A stretch of 64,000 nt of DNA, from NCBI RefSeq assembly GCF_003589595.1, contig NW_020654972.1:10713128-10777127 (forward strand). Reading direction: 5' to 3'. This DNA comes from Hyposmocoma kahamanoa (Eukaryota > Arthropoda > Insecta > Lepidoptera > Cosmopterigidae). Shown here piece after piece: positions 31,318 through 43,499 of this stretch. Position numbers and translations under genes: made by a program. Position 1 is the stretch's first letter; each line of letters starts with the position of its first letter. The notes under the pieces are model-generated. The model made no database searches. It worked only from the letters and a program-made list of their open reading frames with translations, and had not been told where the DNA came from.

Positions 31318-31868
31318 TTTGAAGTCGGAATAAAATGACAGTTAATTGTGCAGAAGTGTTGCCCGCTTAAGAGCAGCTAGTGATTGCAGTCGATAAAATA
31401 TTCTATCGACTATCGACTGAATATTGGTCACACTTACAGAATACATAGCCAAACTTGTTGTATGTGAATAATCATTGACCCATTATTCGTCCAATTACTG
31501 AGCTCATTTGAATTGTCAATTTTGGTAAGTTCATGTATACATACACTGTATTTAGAACTATGTTTATGAATAATACAAAGAGGAGACATATTTTAAAGTT
31601 TTTCATTTTAATTCAATATATATAATCAAGTCCGTCTCGTCTTGTTAAAACGTATATGAATGAAAATTGGTCTCGATACAAAGAATAAAGAAGGCAATAA
31701 CGGAATTAGTAATTATAAGAACGTAACGTTCACAATGCTGTCAATTTTTAGCAAAATTTTATCTTCTTCCACAATCTATCGATAAAACTATTGACTACAA
31801 CTACATAACTGTTAGAAATTTTATGAAAACTGGCAACCCTACAAATGTCATTTTACTCCGTCTTCAAA
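31318..31868. mobile_element. 551-bp TIR element downstream of the cuticle-type gene
   Basis: The left end TTTGAAGTCGGAATAAAATG is matched by the inverted right end TTTGAAGACGGAGTAAAATG (two mismatches over about 23 bp). The interior contains TATCGACTATCGACTG and no coding frame. No target duplication could be defined. It begins about 165 bp after the gene's poly(A) signal. Confidence 0.55.
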
Positions 31869-32044
31869 AGACAGACTATAACAAATTTTAAATCAAATAG
31901 AAAAATAAAAATCCAGAGCCACAGAAAAACTACATGACTCCAAAATCTTGCAGAGTGATTCAATAAGAGTACCACAGACCTACTCCGAGCTGCAAGTGCA
32001 CGGGTTTTCTTCTTGTAATCATATGGATGGCATACACTATAATT

Positions 32045-32400
32045 ATTATTGGTATTGCAGGTACCTACTTGTCCACTTATATCTCAGGGTGACGGGCGAA
32101 GCAGTGCCTCTCAGATCTTTGTGATTTAAAGCTCTGAGTGGCACTACAACTGTTATCGACAGGCTCACTACCAGGCAACCGGCGAGAGGGAAACCCGGGG
32201 GGGTTTTAGTGGGGTAGGCCTTCCAGTGTGGAGGGAGAGTCCCCACATAACCCCTGAGTCTCCCTGGGCTCAGGGGTATCCATAAAGATTTCCCCCCCGT
32301 CAAAAAAAAAAAAAAAAAAAAAAAAAGGCTCACTACCAGGCGCACGACTTGTTTAATTATTACGTCCCTTCACTTGGCATTAAAAAAAGTTTTCTTTGTG
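32045..32400 (-). repeat. Repeat family B copy split by a nested retroposon
   Basis: Family B in minus orientation (CTTATATCTCAGGGTGACGG, GAGTGGCACTACAACTGTTA) is interrupted after GGCTCACTACCAGGC and resumes with the same 15 bp at 32327-32341, then GCACGACTTGTTTAAT. Confidence 0.75.
32177..32326 (+). mobile_element. 5'-truncated retroposon with poly(A) and 15-bp target duplication
   Basis: This 150-bp insert ends in GGGGTATCCATAAAGATTTC and then about 26 A. GGCTCACTACCAGGC is duplicated on both sides (32162-32176 and 32327-32341). It is a textbook L1-type insertion signature. It shares its 3' end with 5660-5815 and 62528-62996. Confidence 0.85.
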
Positions 32401-33117
32401 TTGCATATATAAATTAATGTCTTTTTAATTACCTTTCACAATAAAATTATTTAAGATAAAAATCTTTTTTAACAACAATCGGAATCTTTCTTTCAAACTT
32501 TATTTCATTAGTTATTAGTTGTTTGTGAGAAATCAACAAGAATACAATTTTGAAAAATTATTTTCTCTCTTATATTTTTGCGTGAAATCATTTTCTTTCA
32601 TGTGAAAAACTGCCATTAGAATAACAAAAAGGCACTTTTAATCGAATCTCCCATTACCGTCGTTTATTCGACTTACCACGCATTGCGATCTGTGTGGCGA
32701 AGGCAGTGAGGTGGCAAGATGGCTCAAAGTCTCATCATACATCATTTATACTTCCGTGTTGAATAATGCATTGTTACCTTTACTTTTCCAATATTAATAA
32801 GAGCATTTTTTCTCGAAAACCTGTTACGTTTGACTGAAGTTTTATTAATCGAATATGTTTCCCTGCACTAGGACTCTTTTCAAAACAATAATAAAATATA
32901 GTCCTCCTTATCGATTTCTATAACAGCTACACTTGGAGATTATTTCCTAGCGTGTGCCCTAACATGACTCGCCATACCGAATTTTGTCTTAAGTGCCCGA
33001 TCACAAATAGAGCATTAAAGTTGACCAGCAGAGTTGAAAGTATATGCAAAGGTTTAGGGTGTAGGAGGGTTTAGGTCTCTATTTACTCATTTAGCATTTT
33101 TAATCGACTCAATTCGA
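32401..33117. other. Non-coding stretch, nothing recognised
   Basis: AT-rich, with no recognised repeat or gene. Confidence 0.4.
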
Positions 33118-33470
33118 CTGTATGTTTTTTTTTTGTTTTTTTTAAGGATTTTGAAGGAAATCATCCACCTCTAAGGGTGGCTCTTCACTCATGAATATTC
33201 ATTTTTATAAATAGCGCCTAACTTTAATTTAGGAGCAATTACTTTTAGCAATTATTTAGTTGATTTTGCTATTTCTCCAATTTAAGGCGTTTTTCCCTCG
33301 ATATACTTTGAGTAGTGTCGTAGTGAGAACCTATTTTTATTATCTCCAGTATCAAGTCCTGTATAGTGGCGAACTAGGGGATATTTCAATGAAACTTAGC
33401 AAATAGACGTAATTCGACGTACTTTTGAGGTCGGTTTTTTTAGTACTCTGTACTGAGATTATTCGTTTAA
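33118..33470 (-). repeat. Repeat family C, long form
   Basis: Starts mid-element (GACTGTATGTTTTTTTT), then CATCCACCTCTAAGGGTGGC, TCATTTTTATAAATAGCGCC and GTCAAGTCCTGTATAGTGGC, ending in TTGAGGTCGGTTTTTTTAGT and ACTCTGTACTGAGATTATT. Confidence 0.75.
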
Positions 33471-33526
33471 AGTTTTGATTCGCTTTTATTCGAATGTTTT
33501 TACATTTTTATGCATAGTAGACTGCC

Positions 33527-34330
33527 AAGACCAATAGCGCAAGCGTGTAGATGTCTCTTAGCACATTGACAACCATGCTTCCGTTTGCCTTCCGCCATGG
33601 CGGAGTAGAATATTACTTTAGAAATCCGGTGGTCCTCCATGCGCAGGACGTGCTAGCACCACCTGAGTTGACACTGCATTGGTAAAGCTTATATGCCATA
33701 CATGCCGCAACGATGCAGGATCTCCGTGTTAGGGACACGGTCTTGCCACTTAACGATCAGGATTGATCTGAGACACCATGGATGAAATGTGTCAAGTTTC
33801 CTAATGTCTGATTTGTAAAGGCACCACGTTTCTGCTGTATAAAGAAGGACCGGTAACATTAATGCCCTGTAAACACTAACCTTTATCTCTAGCTTCAGAT
33901 CATTGGATTTCCAGAGACAGTCACTAAGTCGTCCAAAATTAGCAGCGGCATTTGCAATGCGCGATGGTATCTCCGAAGCCAATGTACTATCATGCCGTAT
34001 GCTGCTTCCAAGATATTTAAACTGCATTACTTCCTCAAGTGGTTTCCCATCTAGGTTCAGTACGGTCTTATCAGCTTCGCAGCCTCGTGGCGGTTGCATA
34101 AGGATTTGCGTCTTGGAAGAGCTTATAACTAATCCAAATCGTTGACAGGATTGATGTAGTGCATCAACATAGTCTTGTAGTTGCGCCATGCTGTCGGTCC
34201 TTTCAAAACGATAATTAGTGCACAATGTGTTGGTTTTTTTTCAATTCTTTTTTATTTAAGTTATGGCTAATACATGCAGCTGTAGCTCAAAAACCACTCC
34301 GGATACAAACCCGCATAAAAAATTTTTTTA
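33527..34330 (-). pseudogene. RTE-like LINE: C-terminal half of ORF2 with 3' region
   Basis: The minus-strand frame 34225-33689 reads SMAQLQDYVDALHQSCQRFG, LVISSSKTQI, EEVMQFKYLGSSIRHD, FGRLSDCLWKS, VYRALMLPVLLYTAETW and PNTEILHRCGMYG. This is the thumb and C-terminal region after the FADD motif. Further relics (LRWC-HVLRMEDHRIS-like, AEGKRKHG-like) continue frameshifted to about 33530. The catalytic core is absent. Confidence 0.75.
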
Positions 34331-34464
34331 GTTTATTTTTACATAGTGGAAGGTGTTCCACATACGAATCTTGAATGCACGCAGGCAATTTATTCAGAAA
34401 TTTAGTAATTACTATTATAATATAATTTCCGAGTACCGTACACATTATTCGTTTTAGGGAAATG

Positions 34465-34665
34465 CAATGACGACTTGCAATGTGGGCACTGGATGAGGAG
34501 GTCCAGACTTCGATTCCCGGTAGTACAAATTCGGGAAATGAACTTTTCTAAATCAGTTCGTATCTGGGTATTCTGGGAAGTACATCAGAGTGAATTCTGT
34601 TGCCCTGGTACTCATAGTACAGGGAATTCCCTAGTTTGAGACCAGGCAATTGGTTTGGTTTTCTG
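34465..34665 (+). repeat. Dispersed repeat family G, copy 2
   Basis: GTGGGCACTGGATGAGGAGG, CTTCGATTCCCGG, GGGAAATGAACTTTTCTAAA, TGGGAAGTACATCAGAGTGA and CTGGTACTCATAGTACAGGG, in the same order as 22020-22205. Confidence 0.6.
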
Positions 34666-34972
34666 ACACATCATATTATCTATCTATTTTAGACTTTCGT
34701 CTCTCCCATGGCCTAAGACATTATTTTGAATTTTTAAATGGGAGGAGACGGCCCCATCGACTTTTTGTTTGGGGTTTTTACAAAGAAATAACGTACGCCC
34801 GAGAATGTTCGAAGGAACAAGAACTGAGGGAGAAAATCCAAGAAGCCCAACGTGCTGTAAAAGGCAAACAGACAAGCTTTTTGAAGATTAAAATACAATT
34901 TCTTGCGTAGGTGTTGGATGTGCATTCCTGTTGGAGGCCGTCATTTTGAAAACCTTTTATAAATAAATGTAT

Positions 34973-35150
34973 AGGAAATGAAACAATTTTTCCGAATTTA
35001 AATCGCGTATATTTGTTTTTTCAAACAAACCGACGTTTCGGGCCCTTTACAGGTCCCATGGTCACGGTTATAACCAGTTATAACTGGTTGAAGACTGTAC
35101 CACCTCAGAAAACAAATATACGCGATGTATTTTCATCACAATGAACTGTG
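34973..35150. repeat. Repeat family D copy with central palindrome
   Basis: AGGAAATGAAAC, AATCGCGTATATTTGTTTTT, ACGTTTCGGGCCCTTTACAG and CCCATGGTCACGG, then an 18-bp perfect palindrome AACCAGTTATAACTGGTT (35072-35089) and AACAAATATACGCGATG in inverse orientation. Confidence 0.6.
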
Positions 35151-35932
35151 TATTAACTGAATTTAAAAAATGAGAAAAGCGTTAAACAAAAAGGTTAATC
35201 TAAGTAAATAGTAAATGCTATTAAGTTGTTATTTTGTTAGTTTATACACTTTCTACCATAATTAGCCTTAGGAAAGATAAAATAAGCAATAATTTTTTTT
35301 TTTAATCAAATTACTATGGTAGGAATTTTCGCCCTCAGTACCTTTGAAGGCTGATTTCAGCAAATAAATGCCTATTAAGTACTACTTTTTTGGTATTAAT
35401 AAGAAAGTTTAGAGTCTAGCGCAGCTTTTAAAGTTACCCAGGAACTATGAAATTGCCGGTTTCAATTTTTGATATAAAGTTGAAAATTCAAGTCTGACTC
35501 TCTCGAACGCGAATTTTCCACTTTGAGTAAAAACTTTCGTAGCTTCTATTGATGCTACGAAGGCGATTATTTTGTGCGTTAAGGTACGATTCATAAAGAT
35601 TGAGATCCAAAAAAAACATTAGAGCCTATCCTGTTGAAAAAATTCTACACGAAGTGCACTTTTCAGCGACGTAAGTTACGGCTTATGTTTAATTATTTCT
35701 TTTTCAAATTGGAATGAGTGGTAAGCATTTACAGAATCTATAACGTATCGTAAATTGCAGTCATTTATTCAAAATAGGAATAAATACCTTTTCTATCTAT
35801 TTCGGAAGCAAACGACTTGATATGGTAAATAAATAGCTCCGGAGTTAGTCGCATTCGGAGCATAACTCAATTGGTAGTGGATGGATTCCAAAAGAATATT
35901 GTCTTGCGAAAATACCTCGCGAAAAAACGTTT
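35151..35932. other. Non-coding stretch, nothing recognised
   Basis: It contains a small inverted repeat TTCGTAGC/GCTACGAA at about 35537-35562 and nothing else that I can support. Confidence 0.4.
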
Positions 35933-36318
35933 TTTAACCGACTTCAAAAAGGAGGAGGTTCTCAATTCGACTGTATTTTTTTGTATGTATGTTACGCGAT
36001 AACTCCGGTACTTGTGAACCGATTTATCCATAGTGGTCCCATTTTGAAGGCAATCATCCACCTCTAAGGGTGGCTGTTCACGCATGAAGATTCATTTTTA
36101 TAAATAGCGCCTAAATTTTCTTAAGGAGCAACTATTTTAATTGATTTTGCTATTTCTCCAATTCAAGGCGTTTTTCTCTCAATATTCTTTGAGTAGTGAG
36201 AACCGATGTTTATTATCTCCAGTGTCAAGTCAAGATATTTTAACAAAACTTAGCAAATAGAGGTAATTCCACGTACTTTTGAGGTCGGTTTTTTTAGTAC
36301 TCTGTACTGAGATTATAT
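35933..36318 (-). repeat. Repeat family C, long form
   Basis: Both termini are present: TTAACCGACTTCAAAAAGGA and TTGAGGTCGGTTTTTTTAGT, ACTCTGTACTGAGATTATA. The interior matches 33118-33470 and 63458-63915. Confidence 0.8.
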
Positions 36319-37893
36319 TTATATTATATTTTGTTTATTTATATTATAAGATGCCTTATAACACATTGAGACTATCATATTTGTCAATGGCTGCCTCGGT
36401 AATAAGCTATGGTCTAGCTAGTTAAGGCGGAACGTACAAAACATATTAAAAAATATATATGACTTACAAATAAGACTGCTAAAGAAAATTGTGCCCTTGA
36501 ATGTGAAATAAAGACAATTATAATAAACTATTCCAATACTGTAAAGTTTTAAAGCCTGTATATGTTAAAAATATTATTTATTTTATTCCATTTTATTTTT
36601 AAATATATTTGAGAAATTGTTTAATTGTTTATAATAATCTATAACATACATAAATTTTAATTATTTTTTTGGGGTAGTGAGTAATTCGTTTTTCGTCGAT
36701 TCTGAGAATGTCCACTTTTTTAGTTAATTCACTATTGTATTAACAGTGCGATATGCATTGCTACAATTAAAAAAAATGCCATTCTGCATCAAATGTATCA
36801 TATTATGTTATTATTATCATTAAAATTACTTTATTATTATGTTCTTTGATTTTTTAATTTTAATTAATGTATATTTTGTAATTGCGGCCACGTAACAGGA
36901 TTATGTTGATACTATTTTAATTTTAAGAACATTATGTAACACTTGTAATACATGAAAGCTATCAATATTTTGACTTTGACTTTGTCTTTGTTTTGCATTG
37001 AGCGTTGACGCGAGTTTGCCGGAGGAAGAAGTTGTGCTGACCAGCGATCCCATATGTGACGTTCGTATTACATTTCATTTTAAAAATTTCGAAAAACAAA
37101 TGCCGAGTTGTGTCGTAAAATTATACATTCCATAAATTTTATTGCACGTCACAATGTACAGCAATTAGCTCCTTCAACGTAGTTATGTTGTTGAGCGGGC
37201 AAACGTCAAAACGGCCATTATAGCATGTACTTTAGTTCTGTGTTGGCTCAGTAAACAATAGAATTTTGATTCGGAACTAAAAAGAGCGCCTTTATGATAT
37301 GGTTTAAGAAATTATAGTTATTAGATTAAAAGTACAGGAGTAGAAAAAATATACAATGCTACTTTTATTGTAATACAAATTCAATCATCAATATTTACAC
37401 AACGTGTGTGTGGTGTACACACAGAGTTAAGAGCATCTTGTAAGCCGTATTGTGCTATAGCTATAGGCATACTGTCCAATAATCACTTGACACACTTAAC
37501 ACACTATGTATATATGCAAATTAAACTGATTAGTTCAATTTGCTAATATCCTTATTGGATTGCTAAGTCAACATGGTTTCCGGCTTACGATTTTAAGGGC
37601 CTTGTTAGGAGAATTATACCAAGAACACAGTTAAAACCACTATTCGCAAACTTTAAGCATAGGTAATGAAAGATTTTTTTCGTTTGTAAATCGCGAATAT
37701 TTGTTTTTATTTGTGTATACTTTCTGACTATCAGCCATAAGCCGCCCAAGAGACGGGGTAAATGTGAGTCTTTATTCTTGACGTATAAACGCACCATTGC
37801 AATTAATGCCACTCTGAACACGTCTATAACCGTGATAACCGTTCGTTGAACAACGCATCAACAATGTACGAGTCTTTGAAAAGTAGTGCTGGA
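36319..37893. other. Non-coding stretch; weak family D traces only
   Basis: GTAAATCGCGAATATTTGTT at about 37685-37705 and ATAACCGTGATAACC at about 37823-37837 recall family D. The rest is AT-rich and unrecognised. Confidence 0.35.
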
Positions 37894-38038
37894 GCCTTAC
37901 CATGAACTCTTATTACGATTCGGTTTACGACCTAAAATAATTCGTTATGAGAGAGCGCTACATGAAGTGTACATCACCATACAGCTTTTTCTTCGTTACG
38001 AACCTATACTGAACTGTAATAAGAGTTCATGGTAAGGC
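37894..38038. mobile_element. 145-bp MITE with 23-bp TIRs
   Basis: GCCTTACCATGAACTCTTAT (continuing TAC) at the left is exactly inverted at the right. It is non-coding. No clear target duplication, so the superfamily is open. Confidence 0.7.
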
Positions 38039-38439
38039 CCCTGAACTTCTCTGACATGCAGGTTTCATCATAAGTGATTTAAAAATTGTCTTCACGGTCT
38101 ATCATTGTGAACATTTTTGCTTTACATATCCATGAAGATGGACGTCGTTCATCAATAGATGGCGCTGGCATCTCCTTGTTATTAGCCAAACAGTTTTTAC
38201 ATAATTTTTCTTAACACGAAATACGTTTCGCAAAGGCAGCGATTTACTTGACAACATGTTCAAAAAATCATGTACCCAGGAACTCAGTCGAAAGAATGAA
38301 GTTATAGATATGATGTGTATGTAAAATAGTTTCAGCGTTAGCCACCAGAGCCGATAAGAGCTGATGACTCTATCTTTGATTGTCTTCCCAACTGTGTTTA
38401 TACGTCTAAAATCCAAACAAAGAATTTTCATGAAATGTC

Positions 38440-39285
38440 ATGGTCAAAATGTGAATGCAGGTGTGCTAAACCTTCTATTATTAATGGAATTGAAAAAAAA
38501 AGTAGGGGTTCTAATCATGAAATTATTTATCAGATTAAGCTCCGCTGCATACGCAGTCCGCAGAATACGTGAGCTTACCGATGTTAGTACTGCTAGACTA
38601 GTTTACTTTAGTTACTTCCATAGTATAATGTCCTACAGGATTCTCATGTGGGGTAAAGCGGCAGACATTCAAACCATATTTGTATTGCAAAAACGAGCGA
38701 TTCGTTCTGTGTACCGTCTAGGCTCTCGGGTATCTCTCAGAGAAAAGTTTAAGGAGACTGGTATCATGACTGTGGCATCACAGTACATTTATTCAAATAT
38801 TTTATATGCCCGTAAAAATATACATAATTTCAATAAGAAAGAAGATATCCATAATATTAACCTTAGAGCTAAGTCCAAACTCATGGTACCACGATTTCGT
38901 TTAACAAAGGTAAACAACTCTTTTATGGGGAACTGTATACGTTTTTAAAATAAGATTCCGGAGCATATATTAAGTTTATCATTTCCTAAGTTTAAAAACT
39001 ACATTAAAAATATTTTGATCGAAAAATCATATTACAAAATTGAAGACTACGTGTTAGATAAAGATGTATGGAAAGACGACATGGCTCCAGAATCCACATA
39101 AATTTGATTCAAAGTGTATTCCAAAGCATTTAAGTTTATTTGAAAAGAGTTTCTTCCTAGAGTTTCTTGCTCGTTCTTCTCAGGGAGGCCAGCATAGTGA
39201 ACGAGCAGTAGCTTAAATGTGACGTTTTCAAGTGTAAATTTATTTTACCTATGGAATAAATAATCTTTGACTTAACTTGAAAATT
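38440..39285 (+). pseudogene. LINE 3' part: Jockey/CR1-type ORF2 C-terminus plus 3' UTR
   Basis: The open frame to the stop at 38948 reads LSSAAYAVRRIRELTDVS, TARLVYFSYFHSIMSYRI, LMWGKAADIQTIFVLQKRAI, RSVYRLGSRVSLREKFKETG, IMTVASQYIYSNILYARK and RAKSKLMVPRFRLTKV. A substitution makes CGTTTTTAA a stop where relatives read RFYNKIPE; the coding relic continues to about 39095. The 3' UTR ends near GGAATAAATAATCTTTGACTT. The polymerase core is missing. Confidence 0.8.
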
Positions 39286-39524
39286 AAAAAACGGGTTGCA
39301 AAATTCATAAAGTAAATAAATGAAAGAAATTGGTATCTTTCTGCCTATTGAAGACTCAGCGTTAATATCGCCCTACACTTTACTTAAAAATCATCATTAA
39401 AGTAAGCAATTTAGTAAGATTACAACTTATCTGAAAGCTTTCAAGACGTCGTCCTGAAAACTATTTTATTATAGTATTAGCGTAATGTATTTTGTACAAC
39501 AATGATTGTCGACTTGAGCTCTAA

Positions 39525-39706
39525 AGGCCCCTCACACGGGACGATTTATGTTCACGATCCGTCGTTTCAGATTAATTGAAACGATGAATCGATAGTGTAT
39601 GTTTATGATGTTAACGATTAACTTGAACGCTAATGGAGTAACTTCGAATCAACACGGTTATAATGACGATCAATCGAAACGATGAATTATCTGTACATGG
39701 GGGCCT
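39525..39706. mobile_element. Probable 182-bp MITE
   Basis: The left end AGGCCCCTCACACGGGACGA and inverted right end AGGCCCCC are short terminal repeats flanked by TAA-like sequence. The interior has ATCGTTTC/GAAACGAT repeats (AATTGAAACGATGAAT). Confidence 0.5.
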
Positions 39707-39945
39707 AAATGGTTTTTTTTATCTTCGAGTTTCATGTGTTGTTGCTGTACTTAGCTTCATTCCGCATCTCAGCTTCGGTTCGGTTATTTTTTATTATTAG
39801 AAAGGTAAATGAACACAATGCCAACTTTATTTTATGGTCAATTTTTATTGTTATTTTTGTAAACAGCCATATTTATTTACTAATATTATGCTCCCCGAAT
39901 TTTGTGAAAAAAAGAAACAAAGAACAAAATAAAAACAGAACAAGT

Positions 39946-40232
39946 CATTGACTTACCATTATATGGACGTCGGGTCCGCGCTAAAAAGTGTCCGAACTTA
40001 TAGGGCGTTAAAATCGTATACAGAGCGTCATTCACGCTGTAGTCTTCGTTTGTTCGACTGACAGCGAAGCAAGCAAAATTAGATAGTACTGTGATGACAT
40101 TACAATTTAAATTCAACGTTTTAGCTTTTTCATATTCCTTTACATGTCACTACGTTTAAATAGGATGACTTGGGAACTTTTTTGTCAAGGTTTTTGTATT
40201 AGACCCGTCGTCCATTTATTTGTAAGTCAATG
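39946..40232. mobile_element. hAT-like MITE family 1, copy 3 (287 bp) with perfect 8-bp duplication
   Basis: Ends CATTGACTTACCATTATATG and inverted CATTGACTTACAAATAAATG. GAACAAGT flanks both sides (39938-39945 and 40233-40240). The interior, including CGTATACAGAGCGTCATTCA, is shared with 52870-53155 and 58122-58373. No ORF of its own. Confidence 0.9.
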
Positions 40233-40240
40233 GAACAAGT

Positions 40241-40693
40241 CCAAAAATTAAATTGACGTAGTGTTCATTGAATGTCTCGATTTGACTTCCATCTCACTTG
40301 AAGGAAAGTGATGATGAGGTCGACAATGGAGCATGCACACCTTAATAATTAATAATTGTCCCTCTATTCCGTAAAGTGTGTGCTCGTAAATATGTAAATA
40401 TCGTGACGTCATCATAACATCATCTTTCATTATTTTGCGTTCGGATAAAATGTGGGTAGTTTTGCAATATGTCGCCGGATCGCGATGTAATTGCACTCGC
40501 ATCTTTTCTACTATTTCGTTCAAGAGACCACCCGCCAGAACTGTCTCGAGTACGTGCTCCGCTGGATGATTTTATACGTACACTTCTTCTCATTAATTCG
40601 TCATTATTATTATTGACTGTTTTGTGTCGTTTTGGTGTCTGTTAGTTATGGATAGTGACTGGACATTTTGGAGCTACAAACAGTAGGTTTAGC
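40241..40693. other. Non-coding stretch, nothing recognised
   Basis: A short minus-strand open frame (about 90 codons) shows no family motif. Confidence 0.35.
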
Positions 40694-41311
40694 TCACGCG
40701 ATGCGCTCCTCCTTCCGCAAAATGGCGACTATTTTGTTTTATATATTTAAAATGGTTTCGCAAATTAGAAAAGTATTCAGTTTAAATACAAGTTTTTATA
40801 AATAAAAATTATTATTCTGCATTGCTAAATAAATACCCTCCGTACTACAATAAAAACATCTCAAATAAAATACAGTAATACACCACAAATCCTGCACTTA
40901 AAAAGCACTAATGAAATTTTTGGTGTACTTGGGTAAATATGATAATATTCCGTTTGAGTGGTTCTAACGTTTACCATGAAATTACTCCTTAAAGTATAGT
41001 TTATAAACATTTATATTCAGGGTAAACTTAAAAAACGCTACTTACGGTATGTTTTCAATAAATAAACATCGAAATCACCAGCCCAAACAATAACACACAC
41101 GATTGTCGTGACGTATTTTTGAAGTTGTTTATTTTTTTTAAGTGACAGACCCAGGCATTAAAAACTTTATGGTTTGCTAGAGTAGTTACCGAAACAGCAA
41201 TTAGTATTAGTTCTTTTACCTGTTATAACTTCGATATCCGATAAATCGGTATAAAATCATCACCGGCACCTCTAGGTGTGGCATGCGTCTACGGCTGCAT
41301 GTATCGCGTGA
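40694..41311. repeat. 618-bp repeat, copy 1 of a direct pair
   Basis: About 600 bp is nearly identical to 44992-45561 (for example GTGTACTTGGGTAAATATGA, GAGTGGTTCTAACGTTTACC, ATCATCACCGGCACCTCTAG). Both copies begin with TCACGCGAT and end with ATCGCGTGA, so they look like MITEs with short TIRs. Confidence 0.75.
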
Positions 41312-42424
41312 AAACTGATATCTTGATTCAAAGAGATCTTTATTTCTAAAAACTAGACTATACTATTAACATGTGTGCGTGTTTATCTACAATATAATTT
41401 TTAATTGTAAAAACAAAGGAAACGTCTTTTCAGCAGCCTGGTCTTGCGTATTGCTATTCGATCAGTGTACTGCTGAGTAGTCTATAGTGGTAATTTATGT
41501 TTGATCATGTTGATGATATGATGGAGATTGCTGAATATTAAACACATACTCCTTAAATATTTTTTTAAAAGTAAAACGTGGCGAAACATATCTGATTGGT
41601 GGCGGTAGATTAATCCAGCATTTTGAGGCAGCATAGCGAAAGCTACCTCGAAAGCTCGCTGTTCTGTGTCGAGGACATACAAGACGAGAGGCATGTCTAA
41701 CGTGCAGAGATGGGAACTTGACTTCTTATCCAAATATGCAAGAGTCTGTCGTTTTGGTCAGGTCTGGCTGATGGTCATCCATAGACGCTGAAAGCGATAC
41801 CTGCTTACCGCCCTTAAAATACAATGTACTATTTCAATAACCACTTACCAAGGGCTCAAATAATGTATACATAATTTACGGTACGTGTTTCTGCGTATAA
41901 ATATTTGAGAGTTTGCGTGAAGCCTTATGGGGATGGATGGATCTAGGTAGAGTCGTAAAACACGATCATATCGCTGCTTAAATTATAATTCCCGTCCAAA
42001 AGCGTCACGTAGGGTTTATAACATAGTACATAACAGGTTGCTTGAGCAGAGATCGTTATAAGCATACATTTACCTAAAGTTTAAGGAAGTAATATACGTA
42101 AAGTAGATAATACCTTCCTCGAAAACCCCAGAATTCTTGTAGTGTATTTTCTTGTGTATTTCTGGTATGTAACTACTAACTGGCTTTACTATGGTAGTGT
42201 ATTTAGAAAAAAGTAATGTTATTGAAAAAAGTTATCGTTTTTTTACTTTTATTTTTAGGCACCACGCAAACGTGTATATTGTGTTCGATACACGTATACA
42301 TGCAATCGGCAACTAAATGCAAATATTCTATATTCTTACAAATCATTTGAAACCGATACAGTGGCCGGTTGCCGCAACCACAATTTGTATGAAAACAGAA
42401 TATTTTGTTATAATTATTAATACA
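41312..42424. other. Mostly unrecognised; weak repeat traces
   Basis: The minus frame at 41482-41733 (TLDMPLVLYVLDTEQRAFEV, MFRHVLLLKKYL) may be a LINE relic, but I cannot place it. 42045-42150 resembles 12830-12940 (GATCGTTA, ACCTAAG, AATACCT blocks). Confidence 0.35.
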
Positions 42425-42610
42425 AAGATCGAACACTCAGAAAAAATTCCTTCTATCCGGTCGGATTACAACCGACGTCTTCTTGCATACCGTGGTAGAC
42501 GCTATATCAACTAAGCCACGGAACGAACCAACGGACCTCACGAATTTTTCTATGTGCTTGCGTCGTGTCTTTGTATTTTGGTTTTTCAACGACTTTTTAG
42601 TCGTAGCGCC
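42425..42610 (-). repeat. tRNA-like SINE family F
   Basis: On the plus strand AAAGATCGAACACTCAGAAA, CTTCTATCCGGTCGGATTAC, CTAAGCCACGGAACGAACCA and CACGAATTTTTCTATGTGC. The tRNA-like boxes read on the minus strand. Confidence 0.55.
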
Positions 42611-42811
42611 ATCTATGAGAAATCTATGAAAGATTTATCACCCAGTTAGTACCTTTACAGCTACCAGTCCTGGCGAGACATGTCGTTATTTATAATATAT
42701 AACAAATTAGTGGAGTAATTTCACAAAAAAGAATTGAATATCAATTCAATAATAATATAATTAACAGAATATTTGTTTCTAGTTGCCATCTTTTAAAAAA
42801 AAAATCAAGTG

Positions 42812-42990
42812 ACGCTGATTAAGCGCCTGGTAGTCTGAGGGACACTGAGATATATATAAGTTGACAAGTCCCATGTGCCCTTCAAAACCGGGAACACAGA
42901 AATGCTGACATTACTGTTTGGCGGCAGAAATAGGCAAGATGGCAGTGCTACCCTCGACGAACTCTTTCACAAGAAGCTCTACTGCTACTG
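42812..42990 (+). repeat. Repeat family B fragment
   Basis: AGTTGACAAGTCCCATGTGC, GAACACAGAAATGCTGACAT, GGCGGCAGAAATAGGCAAGA and AGCTCTACTGCTACTGTA. Confidence 0.65.
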
Positions 42991-43499
42991 TACTAAAAGT
43001 AGCTTGTATCCAACACAAGACACACGTTTGTGCGGCGCCTTAATCTTTTCAGGACTCTGATCTCCGGTCATGGTACAATCATTTTTCAACAAACGCCAAA
43101 CATCTAAGATTGGCTTATTTTTTAAGAAAAAAGTGCCGAAGTTCTGTATTGGAGAAAACTTATTACGACAACAGTTGCTAAACTCAATCTGAACAGTGTT
43201 AAGTTTGCCAGTGTTATTAAATAACTTTCAATCCCTAATAAGTATCCTACCACAATATTTTATGTACGAATTTGTGATATAAAAACGCTTCGTTGTATAT
43301 CGTCGCCTTACTTTCTCAAAGTCGTATCTTAATACACAAAGCTACTAAAATGCAAAATGTGGATTGTGTGTACAAATTTTGCAGACTGATTTCACATCAT
43401 ATTTCCTTCGTATTCATATCCTTTTATCGATTCTTAAAGTAATGCATCCAAACCCTTGATAAGAAATTTAAAATTAATATAAAGTTTTGCCATCTCCTG
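42991..43499. other. Non-coding stretch, nothing recognised
   Basis: No feature that I can support. Confidence 0.4.

Noticed and set aside
36999..37060. Possible exon in the GC-richer patch (GTTGACGCGAGTTTGCCGGA)
   Set aside because: No convincing acceptor and donor pair and no sustained frame.
41482..41733. Minus-strand 83-codon frame as a host gene
   Set aside because: No start, splice or domain evidence, and it lies among repeats. Possibly a LINE relic, but I could not confirm it.
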